Source: Candidatus Thorarchaeota archaeon (GTDB lineage: Archaea > Asgardarchaeota > Thorarchaeia > Thorarchaeales > Thorarchaeaceae). Taken from it: a DNA stretch of 39,466 bases. The stretch lies in NCBI GenBank assembly GCA_003345595.1, contig PRDI01000015.1, positions 1-39,466 of the forward strand. The letters are read 5' to 3'. The notes under the pieces are model-generated. The model was given only the letters and a program-made list of their open reading frames with translations, was not told the origin of the DNA and did not search any database. Below are positions 8,381-17,103 of this stretch, one piece after another (the stretch's first letter is position 1; each line of letters opens with the position of its first letter). A program made the translations under genes and the position numbers.

Positions 8381-10903
8381 ATGGAGAGCAACGTAGAAGT
8401 TTTCTGGAGTCAGCCCATCGAGGATCTGTATGAGGCACTGGAGTCGAGTCCTCATGGTCTATCCACAGAGCAGGTGGAGGAACGTCTGGCTTCGGCTCAA
8501 GCAACTCGCCTCGGACGCAAGACCGGGCACAGCGCCATTGCCATCTTCTTGCGTCAGTTCAAAAGCCCCATTGTGCTGCTTCTGCTGGGAGCGGCAGTGC
8601 TTGCGTTTTTCACGCAGGATAACATTGACGGTGCTATTATCGTCGTGCTGCTGCTGATTAGTAGCTTCCTCGGATTCTGGCAAGAGCATCGAGCGGCTCA
8701 TACTATCGAGAAACTTCTGTCGATGATCAGTGTCACCATCGAGGTATTGAGAGATGGAGCCGTGAGGTCAGTTCCTTTGGATGACGTGGTCCATGGGGAC
8801 GTTGTCGTTCTTTCTGCTGGGGATTTGGTGCCGGGTGACTGCAGAATCATCGATTCTAAGGATCTCTTTGCAAACGAGGCGTCGCTAACTGGGGAAACGT
8901 ATCCTGCGGAGAAATCGGCAGGAAGAGTAGACGCAGATTCGCGCCTCGCTCTTCGTACGAACTCACTGTTCATGGGCACATACGTAGTCAGTGGTGCTGG
9001 CATGGCCCTTTTGGCGAAGACCGGCAGCAACACAGAGTTCGGTAGGATATCGGACCGACTGAAAGCGCGACCACCAATGGCCGAATTTGAGCGGGGTGTC
9101 AAACGTTTCGGAGCACTTCTCATTCAGTTGATTCTGCTCCTCACCCTTGCGATATTCGCCATCAACGTGTTCCTGAGCCGTCCAGTGCTTGACTCCTTCC
9201 TGTTTTCCTTGGCCCTAGCAGTCGGGATGACACCTGAGCTTCTGCCAGCCATTGTGAGTATCAACCTTGCACACGGTGCACAAGAGATGGCTCGGAGCAA
9301 AGTCATCGTAAAGAGGTTGACAGCGATTGAAGACTTCGGAAGCATGAACATACTGTGCACCGACAAGACGGGCACCTTAACAGAGGGGCGAATGAGAATC
9401 GAGTCCGCAATCGACTTCGATGGCAACGACAGCAAGAAGGTCCTGTTGTTTGCCTATCTGAATTCTTCGTTCGAGAGCGGCTATCGAAACCCGATTGACG
9501 AAGCCATACTGGCGTCCGTCACAATTGATGTGTCACAATACTCGAAAGTTGATGAGATTCCTTTCGATTTTATACGAAAGAGACTGAGCATCCTAGTCAC
9601 AGACGGTCAGTCTCACTACCTTGTAACGAAAGGAGCGGTCACAAATGTCCTCGATGTCTGCACGCGCGCCGAGAGCGCAAGTGGCCAGATAGTGCCAATT
9701 GATCAGGTTGCCGAGACAATTCGGACGAAGTATAGGACGCTGAGCGAGGAGGGTTATCGAACACTTGGCGTCGCCACGGTTGATATGGGAGCCAGTTCAA
9801 TCGCAAGAAAAGAATCTGAGCAGGATATGGTGTTCCTGGGCTTTCTAGTGATAGCTGACCCCCCGAAGGCAGGTATGATGGATACACTTTCGGAACTCCG
9901 CTCACTAGGAATATCGCTCAAGGTCATCACCGGAGATAATGAGCTTGTCGCAGCACACATAGGACGAGAGATTGGGTTTGCTGAAGCGCGGGCAGTGACC
10001 GGGTCCTCTCTCAGACACATGAGTGACGAGGCTCTTGTCAGGCTTGCCATTGATGTGGACATCTTCGCCGAGGTCGAACCCAATCAGAAGGAACGAATAA
10101 TCATGGCTTTGCAGCACGGAGGCAACGTTGTAGGTTACATTGGCGACGGCATCAACGACGCATCTGCACTTCACACTGCTGATGTGGGTATCTCCGTCGA
10201 TTCAGCTGTGGACGTGGCAAAGGAGGCTGCCGACATTGTGCTTCTCGAGAAGAGCCTCGAATCGCTAGTACAAGGTGTTCGGGATGGAAGACGGACATTC
10301 GTTAACACCATGAAGTACATCTTCATCACTGTCAGTGCCAACTTCGGAAACATGTTCAGCATGGCTGCTGCTTCACTGCTACTTCCCTTTCTGCCTCTTC
10401 TGCCAAAGCAAATACTGACACTCAATGTCCTTTCCGACATGCCAGCTGCCACGATTGCATCGGATAATGTAGAGGCTCAATTGGTGGCACAACCCCGAAG
10501 GTGGAATATTCGATTCATAACGCTATTCATGGTCGTATTTGGAATAATCAGCACCGCCTTTGACTTTCTGACTTTCTTCATTCTATTGCTAGTCATTGGG
10601 GCTGGAGAAGTCGAGTTTCAGACGGGGTGGTTCATAGTGTCGATGGTCACCGAGCTGCTCGTGTTGCTTGTTCTCCGGGATCAGGGACGGCTGTTCTCAA
10701 GCAGGCCGAGCACGTACCTTAGTGCTGCTACTGTGATAGTGTTGATTATCACTCTCTTGCTGCCATATTCGCCGCTGGGTGTGTTGTTTGGTCTGATTCC
10801 ACTTGGGCCATTGCCCATGTTTCTTCTATCTCTCGTGGTTGTAGCCTACGTTGTGACCACGGAGCTCGCTAAGAGGCTGTTTTACATGAAGGTGAAACGT
10901 TAG
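8381..10903 (+). CDS. P-type ATPase, P3B (MgtA-like, magnesium-transporting) family
   Basis: The protein is about 840 aa with a complete P-type ATPase layout. It has an N-terminal cytosolic segment, two helices, an actuator domain with TGE at 170-172, and a membrane helix carrying VGMTPELLP (281-289). The phosphorylation loop is DKTGT with Asp328, the hinge is GDGINDA (588-594), and six further helices follow. The VG-TPE-LP motif and the IEDFGSMNILCTDKTG context match MgtA/MgtB Mg2+ importers rather than Ca2+, Na+/K+ or heavy-metal pumps. The ion is inferred from family. ATG 8381 is chosen because the TATA-like box at 8342-8350 would exclude the longer frame starting at 8324. Confidence 0.9.
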   Translation: MESNVEVFWSQPIEDLYEALESSPHGLSTEQVEERLASAQATRLGRKTGHSAIAIFLRQFKSPIVLLLLGAAVLAFFTQDNIDGAIIVVLLLISSFLGFWQEHRAAHTIEKLLSMISVTIEVLRDGAVRSVPLDDVVHGDVVVLSAGDLVPGDCRIIDSKDLFANEASLTGETYPAEKSAGRVDADSRLALRTNSLFMGTYVVSGAGMALLAKTGSNTEFGRISDRLKARPPMAEFERGVKRFGALLIQLILLLTLAIFAINVFLSRPVLDSFLFSLALAVGMTPELLPAIVSINLAHGAQEMARSKVIVKRLTAIEDFGSMNILCTDKTGTLTEGRMRIESAIDFDGNDSKKVLLFAYLNSSFESGYRNPIDEAILASVTIDVSQYSKVDEIPFDFIRKRLSILVTDGQSHYLVTKGAVTNVLDVCTRAESASGQIVPIDQVAETIRTKYRTLSEEGYRTLGVATVDMGASSIARKESEQDMVFLGFLVIADPPKAGMMDTLSELRSLGISLKVITGDNELVAAHIGREIGFAEARAVTGSSLRHMSDEALVRLAIDVDIFAEVEPNQKERIIMALQHGGNVVGYIGDGINDASALHTADVGISVDSAVDVAKEAADIVLLEKSLESLVQGVRDGRRTFVNTMKYIFITVSANFGNMFSMAAASLLLPFLPLLPKQILTLNVLSDMPAATIASDNVEAQLVAQPRRWNIRFITLFMVVFGIISTAFDFLTFFILLLVIGAGEVEFQTGWFIVSMVTELLVLLVLRDQGRLFSSRPSTYLSAATVIVLIITLLLPYSPLGVLFGLIPLGPLPMFLLSLVVVAYVVTTELAKRLFYMKVKR

Positions 10904-10961
10904 GTGTTTCTTGGCCATGATGGCTGAATAGCAGGGTATGGTGAAGGCGATGGTGTCACTC

Positions 10962-12278
10962 TCAGATGATGACGCTCTCGATCTCAACTTTGCGTTGCTT
11001 CATACTGAGGGCATTCGACGGCATCCTCTTCCCGCCAAAGAGCTCAGCTTCGGGCTGTCCTCTATATAGTGCGTCTACGATTCTTGCGACCGCATCAGCC
11101 TTCATGATGCCGCTGCCGCTTGTTCCGTTCACGACCATGAACCCACTCTCTTTGTACGCGAATGGGATTGCGTCAGGACTATAGTTGTAGCCTCCTCCCC
11201 AGCTGTTCGCAGGCCGGGCACCTTGGAAGACAGGGAAGTACTTTGCCAGTACTGGGTAGATACTGTTCTCGTAATACGCCATTTCGGCAGTCGCATAGCT
11301 GTCTGTCTGAACGTAGTCGTAGGCGCGACCAACCTTGTCTGCACAGCCTACCCAGAATCCCTTCTCTTGGAGCTGAGGTCTGAAGTAGACTCCTGCCGAC
11401 GGTAGAATGGTAAATGGAATTGACGCTCTAGAGCTGAAACCCCTTGTGTAGAGGAGATCGAGCAAGGGTTTCTTTTCTGCGGCGTGAATGACAAACAGCT
11501 GACGTTTCTTTGCTTTCGTTTCGCTGTCGAATCCGATTGGATCCAAGAGTCTGTTCGTCCAAGCATCAGTAGCAAGGACAACAGTTTCTGCCCTGAGCTC
11601 CTTGGTGGCAGTCCTCACGCCGTTGACGCGCTTGTTCTGCCAGATCAGAGGCTCACCCGGCAAGTCTAGCCTGGGATCCGCCTCGAGCAGCAGGCTCTTC
11701 ACCTCGACCCCGAATCTCGGTTTCACCTTGCTGAGCTTTGTGAACTCTTGCAGATAGAAATCCACAAGTTTCGTTGGGTCAAGAACGCCGCAGTCCGGAC
11801 CGAAGAGCCCATAGCTGACCTCTTGGAGGTTCATCAGCTGGGCTTCCTCATCTCCTGTGAAATCAACATTGAGAGATGGGATGATCTTCTTGAGCTGGTG
11901 CTTATCGTATGCCGTGTACTTGATGCCAGAAGCAGTCATCCTCTGCATCCACATCTTCACAGAAGGATCGGTGAACTGCTTATCACTCAGGAGCCACAGG
12001 TAGCCGCACTTCTCAAAGGTCAGATCGAAGTGCAGGTCCTCCTGAATGTGCTCTATGAACTTGATTGACGAGTCTGTGAGCAGCTGGTTCGTCGACGATG
12101 CAAACATGTTTCTCACAGCAGCCGCACTCATAGCAGTGTTTCCCTGTCCGGCGGCCGGAAGTCGATCGACCAGCAGTATGGTCTTGTTCGGACTGTTCTT
12201 TTGCAGATAGTACGCCGTTGCCAGGCCAACAACGCCAGCTCCGACAACGATTATGTCGTAGTTCTCTGTGCTGCTCAT
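10962..12278 (-). CDS. FAD-dependent oxidoreductase of the DAO/glycine-sarcosine oxidase type
   Basis: The protein is 438 aa. The N-terminal dinucleotide fold VVGAGVVGLATAYYL (about residues 11-25) is followed by an acidic-end strand (ILLVDR). A second FAD contact is TVVLATDAWTN, and the C-terminal GTSGSGIMKADAVARIV motif is typical of the D-amino-acid-oxidase superfamily. The likely reaction is oxidation of an amine or amino acid, but the substrate is not evident. On its strand a TATA-like GTTATAATAGG lies upstream at about 12322-12332. It is divergent from the propeller-repeat gene, so the two may be co-regulated. Confidence 0.88.
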   Translation of the reverse strand: MSSTENYDIIVVGAGVVGLATAYYLQKNSPNKTILLVDRLPAAGQGNTAMSAAAVRNMFASSTNQLLTDSSIKFIEHIQEDLHFDLTFEKCGYLWLLSDKQFTDPSVKMWMQRMTASGIKYTAYDKHQLKKIIPSLNVDFTGDEEAQLMNLQEVSYGLFGPDCGVLDPTKLVDFYLQEFTKLSKVKPRFGVEVKSLLLEADPRLDLPGEPLIWQNKRVNGVRTATKELRAETVVLATDAWTNRLLDPIGFDSETKAKKRQLFVIHAAEKKPLLDLLYTRGFSSRASIPFTILPSAGVYFRPQLQEKGFWVGCADKVGRAYDYVQTDSYATAEMAYYENSIYPVLAKYFPVFQGARPANSWGGGYNYSPDAIPFAYKESGFMVVNGTSGSGIMKADAVARIVDALYRGQPEAELFGGKRMPSNALSMKQRKVEIESVII

Positions 12279-12434
12279 CCTAGGAGCCCCCGATGAAGTG
12301 AATCCACGCGAGATTCTGTCCTATTATAACGGTTTTCTTTGTTACTTAACTGATAGAATGGAACTGGCCCGATGTTATGCACGGAAGAATCATATCTCTG
12401 TGCTTCCATCGCACTCCACAGGAGAACTCAACAT

Positions 12435-13424
12435 ATGCCCGGTTTGGTTGTGAGAATGGAAAACGGCGACCTGAAGTGGTTCCCATTTTTCAAGCACGGT
12501 GACAAGTACACCTTCTTTCCCTCGAACGACCAAGAAGAGAAGGAGAGCGGACGGAAGGTTGGTGATGGTTTCAACTTCAGCAAGTACCTGACTGGATACT
12601 GGAAAGCCGGCAACATACCGAGTCATCGAAGGCGGATTGGCGGCGGCAGCTCCCTGATCTGTGTTGAGAAAGGTGGTGACCTAAAGCACTACCCATTCAT
12701 TGGAGCGACCTTCATGATCAAGGACGCAGGTGAGAAGGTGGGCTCGGGCTTCAGCCCTCAGTATGACTACTACGTCGCGGAGTGGACCAACCGAGGTATG
12801 TCTGATATGGTTGTCCGTGATGATAAGGGCGACCTGCGTTTGTTCCCATGGAATGGCACCAAGTTCACTGACTTGGGTAGGTCTGAGAGGGTAGGTGAGG
12901 GTTTCACAAAGGACAGAATCCCATATCTCTATCCCGGGTACTGGAATGGTGGATCTTACCCAGACCTACTGGCGCGAGAGAAAGATGGCGACTTTCAAGT
13001 CTATGCTTTCAATGGCAAGACGTTCAAGGAGATCAAACCGCGAAAAGTGGGAATAGGTTTCGGGAAGGAATTCACACACATACTCGTAGACGAGTGGATG
13101 GGCGACGGTAACCCAGATATTATTGCGCGTCATAAGAATGGCAAGCTCATTAGGTACCCATTTGGGAGGTTCGACCCAAAGGAAACTCTACCAGTGTTTG
13201 CTGGTCCTCCCTACGCTACCGTCGGAGACGGATTCAATGAGAAGTGGGTGTACATCGTTGGGCACTGGCGGACGCCTGGCAAGCCTGATCTTGTAGTCTG
13301 TGATGACGACCATAATCTGAGGTTCTATCCGTTTGACGGACAGACCTTTGTCGATCTGCACAAAGAGGACAAGCTCGTCGGCAAGGGCTTCAAGTGCACA
13401 CACTTCTGGGATTTCTATACTTGA
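12435..13424 (+). CDS. Six-repeat beta-propeller-like protein, not exported
   Basis: The protein is 329 aa built almost entirely from six copies of a 50-70 residue unit starting near residues 4, 74, 125, 178, 229 and 286. Each unit has a (L/M)(V/I/L)xR...GDL..YPF strand pair. About 25-35 residues later comes a VGxGF turn (42-46, 102-106, 153-157, 205-209, 263-267, 315-319). This resembles tachylectin-2/FG-GAP-like propeller blades, known for sugar or protein binding. There is no signal peptide or membrane segment, so it should be cytosolic. ATG 12435 is preceded by AGGAG about 10 bases upstream. Function unknown; binding scaffold or lectin is inference. Confidence 0.8.
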   Translation: MPGLVVRMENGDLKWFPFFKHGDKYTFFPSNDQEEKESGRKVGDGFNFSKYLTGYWKAGNIPSHRRRIGGGSSLICVEKGGDLKHYPFIGATFMIKDAGEKVGSGFSPQYDYYVAEWTNRGMSDMVVRDDKGDLRLFPWNGTKFTDLGRSERVGEGFTKDRIPYLYPGYWNGGSYPDLLAREKDGDFQVYAFNGKTFKEIKPRKVGIGFGKEFTHILVDEWMGDGNPDIIARHKNGKLIRYPFGRFDPKETLPVFAGPPYATVGDGFNEKWVYIVGHWRTPGKPDLVVCDDDHNLRFYPFDGQTFVDLHKEDKLVGKGFKCTHFWDFYT

Positions 13425-13515
13425 TATACAGTCGTCGCGTGATGAGTGCGCCTTGGAGTGAGTGATGAGCATAGTAAGGTTGGCGGAAGCTTCAAATCAA
13501 GTGAACCTGATATAC

Positions 13516-13540
13516 GTGGTAGGGGTTCGTGCCCAACCAC
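13516..13540 (+). other. Hairpin upstream of a small basic ORF
   Basis: GTGGT (13516-13520) pairs with ACCAC (13536-13540), and inside it GGG pairs with CCC across one A-A mismatch, closing a loop around TTCG. It lies between the propeller gene and the small basic ORF. It could be a terminator, a leader structure or chance. Confidence 0.25.
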
Positions 13541-13598
13541 CTGTATGTATGCTGGCTCGGGCGAAATCTGGAGGCGAATTCGTGGAAACACTGGAAGG

Positions 13599-13739
13599 AT
13601 GGTCACTATGAAAAAGAGAAAGACCGGAAAGGAGCAAGTTGCTGAGTCGTATCAGCCTGGAAATGTCGGTTCAATGTCTGGGCCAATACCTTCGATAAAG
13701 AAGAAGAGGAGAAGGCCTGTGGAATCTGGAGAAGACTGA
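13599..13739 (+). CDS. Possible small basic protein (about 46 aa)
   Basis: The frame encodes about 46 residues with two Lys/Arg clusters (KKRKTGK near the start, KKKRRRP near the end) flanking a Ser/Gly/Pro-rich middle. GGAAGG lies just before the first ATG and nine bases before the second ATG at 13608, which may be the true start. The composition suggests a nucleic-acid-binding small protein, but short basic frames arise by chance. I do not recognise a family. Confidence 0.3.
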   Translation: MVTMKKRKTGKEQVAESYQPGNVGSMSGPIPSIKKKRRRPVESGED

Positions 13740-13885
13740 GAGGGTACAAAACGTACGCGTAGAATGTGCGTTAATTGTGACTCATCCGATGTCAGTTCGG
13801 CAGGAATCAGTAGTTGAACGGACTCGGGTTGGCGCGGGCGTGTGTGTCCGAAGCACAGCCCGGGCATCGAGGGCGACGGCGTAAT

Positions 13886-15484
13886 ATGACCAAGACGGGA
13901 GGAAAAGAGGGCAGATTGCCCTTGGTGATTGCAGTGCTGGCGCTTTTGATGGCCTTTCTTGTTTCCATCTATGCCCCCACCGCACCTGTAATTGCGGACA
14001 GCATAACTAGCAGAGCAGGGTCGCCCGTACACAGCAGTCAGTCACAAGAAGAGGACGGGAACAGGATTGCGATTGTCAGGCCGAGTTTCTCTGCAACGGC
14101 TTACCAAGATGCGTTCTATACCTTCTACTCAAAGTACAGAAACGTGCCTTCGGGCGAGTACGTCACGACTAGCCTTGGGCTCTTGAACAGAACTCTGGTT
14201 ACAGAATGGAAATGGAGTGAGCAGCTTCGCACATGGTTCAATACCGAGGCCGCGTCCTCGCTCCATTTGGTGCTCGATGAGACCGTGACAGTCGTAGATG
14301 AGACTGACGTAGATAGCGGTGAGCTCTTTGAAAACGGAACGAGAAGATATGATGTTCTGATACTCGGATTCACGGAGTATGTCACGCAGAGGGAATACCT
14401 CTACTACAAGCTATTCGTGGAGTCTGGCGGTATCATGATAATCATGGACGCGTGCAACTTTCTGGCTGAGGTGTCGTACTCGAATGGCTATGTGAGTCTG
14501 GTCAAGGGGCACGGCTGGGAATTCAACGGGACCCACGCGTGGAAATCGGTGTATCATAGATGGCCTGAGGAGAACACCAATTGGGTCGGAGGTAACTACT
14601 GGAAGTATTGGTACGGAAGACATTACGACTACTTCAGCGCGAACACGTCGAACCTAGTAAGCACCTATCTCAGGACCGCACTTGGAGAGAACATAACCAC
14701 AAGCTATGGTGGCCACGAAGAGAATCTGCTACAGAATCTGACCCAATCAGAAGTGATAGGCTACTGGCATTTCTTGGATTCGAGCGAGTACCCCGGCGAG
14801 CCCATAGCCGCCTACATGCATCGCTACGGAAAAGGGACTGTCATTCATTCGGGAATAATGGCAAGTGATGCGATCATGTCCGATAGGTTCCTCGGAGTGC
14901 TCCTTGCAGCCGGTATCAGATTCGGTCTTAACGGTAACATTGAAGAATGGGCCTATCCCGAAGCTCTGGTTCCGTCTGATGATGCAATTGAATGCCAGAC
15001 CACGCTGTACGATCGAGACGGAAATGTAGCAGCGGGGGCACTTACAAGCGTAGCATATTGTGACGTCAGTTTCAGTGCAATCACGGACGTCCTTCGAGGT
15101 TGTCATCATTCGAACCTCTCTTCGGTAGCGGGGAAACTCACTGAACGACCAGATGGGGAGGGACGTCTATTCCAGAGTCGCATTATGCAGGGTCGTGCAG
15201 TCAGTGACAACTGTTGGAGGATTGACATTGATACCCTTGACCTACCCAATGGTAACTACGGTCTAGCTATCAATGCTACATGGAAGGGAATCAGGAGTCC
15301 GGTCATGTTCAACGAATCCATTGATGTCTTGCCTTTTTCCATTGCCAATGATGAGATACCGTCAGTCTACCCATGGATCGGGACTGTGACTGTAGGGACA
15401 AGCATCGCAGTCGCTGCCGTAGCTTACGTATGGTTCACCAGAAACAAGGCCCGGATAGTGACGACCAATGTGCGTCCAGCTTGA
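13886..15484 (+). CDS. Exported, membrane-anchored protein with GATase-like core
   Basis: The protein is about 532 aa. A hydrophobic signal segment at roughly residues 12-36 and a single C-terminal helix followed by a short basic tail make it a surface ectodomain anchored in the membrane. The core contains a YDVLILGFTEYVT strand-loop and an ESGGIMIIMD strand. Further on is YGKGTVIHSG followed by LAAGIRFGL, an arrangement seen in class I glutamine-amidotransferase-like folds that lack the catalytic cysteine. Several N-x-S/T sequons are present. Function unknown; the fold assignment is inference. ATG 13886 is chosen because the longer frame to 13814 adds an Arg-rich, non-signal-like extension. 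Confidence 0.75.
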   Translation: MTKTGGKEGRLPLVIAVLALLMAFLVSIYAPTAPVIADSITSRAGSPVHSSQSQEEDGNRIAIVRPSFSATAYQDAFYTFYSKYRNVPSGEYVTTSLGLLNRTLVTEWKWSEQLRTWFNTEAASSLHLVLDETVTVVDETDVDSGELFENGTRRYDVLILGFTEYVTQREYLYYKLFVESGGIMIIMDACNFLAEVSYSNGYVSLVKGHGWEFNGTHAWKSVYHRWPEENTNWVGGNYWKYWYGRHYDYFSANTSNLVSTYLRTALGENITTSYGGHEENLLQNLTQSEVIGYWHFLDSSEYPGEPIAAYMHRYGKGTVIHSGIMASDAIMSDRFLGVLLAAGIRFGLNGNIEEWAYPEALVPSDDAIECQTTLYDRDGNVAAGALTSVAYCDVSFSAITDVLRGCHHSNLSSVAGKLTERPDGEGRLFQSRIMQGRAVSDNCWRIDIDTLDLPNGNYGLAINATWKGIRSPVMFNESIDVLPFSIANDEIPSVYPWIGTVTVGTSIAVAAVAYVWFTRNKARIVTTNVRPA

Positions 15485-15504
15485 CTTGTTCCGCTGAGTT
15501 GCTT

Positions 15505-16023
15505 TCACGGGAGAATAGGTCTATCCAAACGGTGCAACTGTATCATGATTGCGCGCAACGTTCGTACTTCCTCCCATGATTTCTGCAGAAGGTAAGTGTT
15601 TATTTGCTTCCGATGCAACAGGAAATGCCAAGGCGATGTTGCCTTAACATGAATCGATTGCTTCATTTCGTGAGAATCAAGGAACCCAGATGCTTGCCGC
15701 ACGAGCCAGCTCTCTTTTTCTTGGATTGCGGCTTGATGCCAACCTTGACATGCAACGACTTGGCACTTCGTACTCTTCCCTACCGGGAGGTGACACAGTG
15801 AGCAGGCAAAATCAGTCCAGTCTGTTGAGAACTGGAAATGGGAGTGGCACCAAACGCACCGTCTACGCTGAGAAGCGTTCGAGGAATTCCGGTGCCAAGA
15901 AGATCCCAGTAATCGATGACCCCCTGGGTCTCGGTTGGTCAGGTTGCTAGTAGCCTGACGGGGTCGACATATTCCCAGTGTGTTGTGACCCAGTGCGGAC
16001 AGCCCCACTGGGTCCGACTGCAT
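15505..16023 (-). CDS. Probable zinc-binding protein with Cys-pair cluster
   Basis: The frame encodes 172 aa with a striking ligand pattern: C56-x2-C59, C74-x2-C77, C87-x4-C92 and H96. This would be enough for one or two zinc sites, with the motif ACSLCHLPVG at its centre. ATG 16023 is preceded by a purine-rich AGGAAAGG a few bases upstream, a good ribosome-binding site. The stop lies 20 bases from the convergent stop at 15484, as expected of a real neighbour. Against it, residues 1-50 and the tail after residue 110 look unremarkable. I know no named family; zinc-ribbon nucleic-acid or protein binding is inference. Confidence 0.45.
   Translation of the reverse strand: MQSDPVGLSALGHNTLGICRPRQATSNLTNRDPGGHRLLGSSWHRNSSNASQRRRCVWCHSHFQFSTDWTDFACSLCHLPVGKSTKCQVVACQGWHQAAIQEKESWLVRQASGFLDSHEMKQSIHVKATSPWHFLLHRKQINTYLLQKSWEEVRTLRAIMIQLHRLDRPILP
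15987..16014. other. Perfect 9-bp inverted repeat
   Basis: GACCCAGTG (15987-15995) and CACTGGGTC (16006-16014) form a perfect stem with a 10-base loop. On the plus strand a T-rich run follows at 16022-16037, like an intrinsic terminator for leftward-open reading of the plus strand. On the minus strand the stem would lie just after the ATG of the zinc-protein gene and could modulate its translation. Confidence 0.45.
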
Positions 16024-16239
16024 TTTTCCTTTCCTTTTTCAGGTGACCCGACTTGTAACTCTGTGAAACGCGCTTTCGCGTCCTTTTCGATTTGCATACT
16101 TGAATCCTTGTGCGAAACCCGCACTCGCGTCTGCTACGAGAGCACATTAAGGCGGGTTCACGCCTCAAGGCCCTTGGTCCAATGACACCAAAAGGTCCAA
16201 AACCGCATAGAGTCGTGCAGCAATCTAGGTCGACAACTG

Positions 16240-17037
16240 TTGCCGCAAGATCAGCCAGATGCCCATGAGGAGTTGCATGAGTTCATTTCAAAGAGTGAAA
16301 CCAAGACCTATGCAGTCGGCGTGATGCTAGCCGCGGTTTACGGAGTTCTCATACTAGTACCCATGAGTGCGTTTGTAGGCGCACTCGGAATAGCAACGGG
16401 TGGTATTCCTGTGGCCATTTGTGTTGTGCCCCTGTTTGGCATCATGCTGGGACCAACAAAGGGTCTGGTATTTGGACTCGTGGCCGGCATTATTGCGGCC
16501 TTTCTGGCATTGGTCGTGACGCCGATCAGTCTTGCTGTTCCTACCATGCTATTAGGGCCAGCGGTATCAGGGCTTTTCACAGGGCTATCGATGAGAAGGG
16601 CAACAAGGTTCGGCTCGATTAGAGTCCCGGGCCCCATTGTCACAGCACTCTATCTCTTCATAATAATCATGCTCTATGAGGTTCCGAATAGTGCTGCCTG
16701 GTGGTTCATGACTCCCTACATGTTGGCTCTGGTCACTGCCATTCTTCTACAGATCAAGAGCGTCGAGTACAATCGAGATCTTGGAGGTCTCAATAAGTAC
16801 ATCCAAGTCATACCATTTGTTCTCATAGGAACCATGACGGACTTCTCGATGCTTACCATGGGGGCCGTATACATTCTGGGGATTCCAGCGGATGTCTTCG
16901 GCTTCGTGGTCTTCCCGCTAATGCTTGCCGAGCGGACCGTCGCAGTCGTCGCAGGTTCGTTCCTCGCCGTTCTAGTTCTGGCCGCGTTTCGCGACCTCTG
17001 GTACTGGGCGACACCAGAGTCAACAAGTGAAAGTTGA
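16240..17037 (+). CDS. Multi-pass membrane protein, S-component-like
   Basis: The protein is 265 aa with an approximately 25-residue acidic cytosolic N-terminus and about seven hydrophobic segments. Gly-rich helices such as GIMLGPTKGLVFGLVAGIIAA are reminiscent of ECF-transporter S components or related small-molecule carriers, but I see no definitive signature. No ATPase or T-component gene is adjacent. The start is TTG 16240: no ATG precedes the first helix in this frame. A tiny overlapping frame at 16182-16268 is probably chance. Confidence 0.7.
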   Translation: MPQDQPDAHEELHEFISKSETKTYAVGVMLAAVYGVLILVPMSAFVGALGIATGGIPVAICVVPLFGIMLGPTKGLVFGLVAGIIAAFLALVVTPISLAVPTMLLGPAVSGLFTGLSMRRATRFGSIRVPGPIVTALYLFIIIMLYEVPNSAAWWFMTPYMLALVTAILLQIKSVEYNRDLGGLNKYIQVIPFVLIGTMTDFSMLTMGAVYILGIPADVFGFVVFPLMLAERTVAVVAGSFLAVLVLAAFRDLWYWATPESTSES

Positions 17038-17072
17038 GAGCATGAAGGAGCGCTTTGAGCTGAGACGGCATG

Positions 17073-17078
17073 TTTAAA
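17073..17078 (+). promoter_or_regulatory. TATA-like box for the saccharopine-dehydrogenase-like gene
   Basis: TTTAAA is centred about 28 bp before GTG 17104. The predicted transcript start falls after ATG 17089, so GTG 17104 is favoured as the translation start. Confidence 0.4.
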
Positions 17079-17103
17079 GTGCCGGAGCATGTGGTGTCTT
17101 CTT

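Noticed and set aside
8139..8396. 85-aa plus-strand reading frame before the P-type ATPase
   Set aside because: It overlaps the ATPase start in another frame, spans the TATA-like box, and has no recognisable motif or ribosome-binding site.
15690..15950. 86-aa plus-strand frame opposite the zinc-protein gene
   Set aside because: It lacks motifs and a ribosome-binding site; the opposite strand shows ordered Cys pairs and a good start.
16182..16268. 28-aa frame overlapping the start of the S-component-like gene
   Set aside because: Short and low in complexity, with only weak promoter support.
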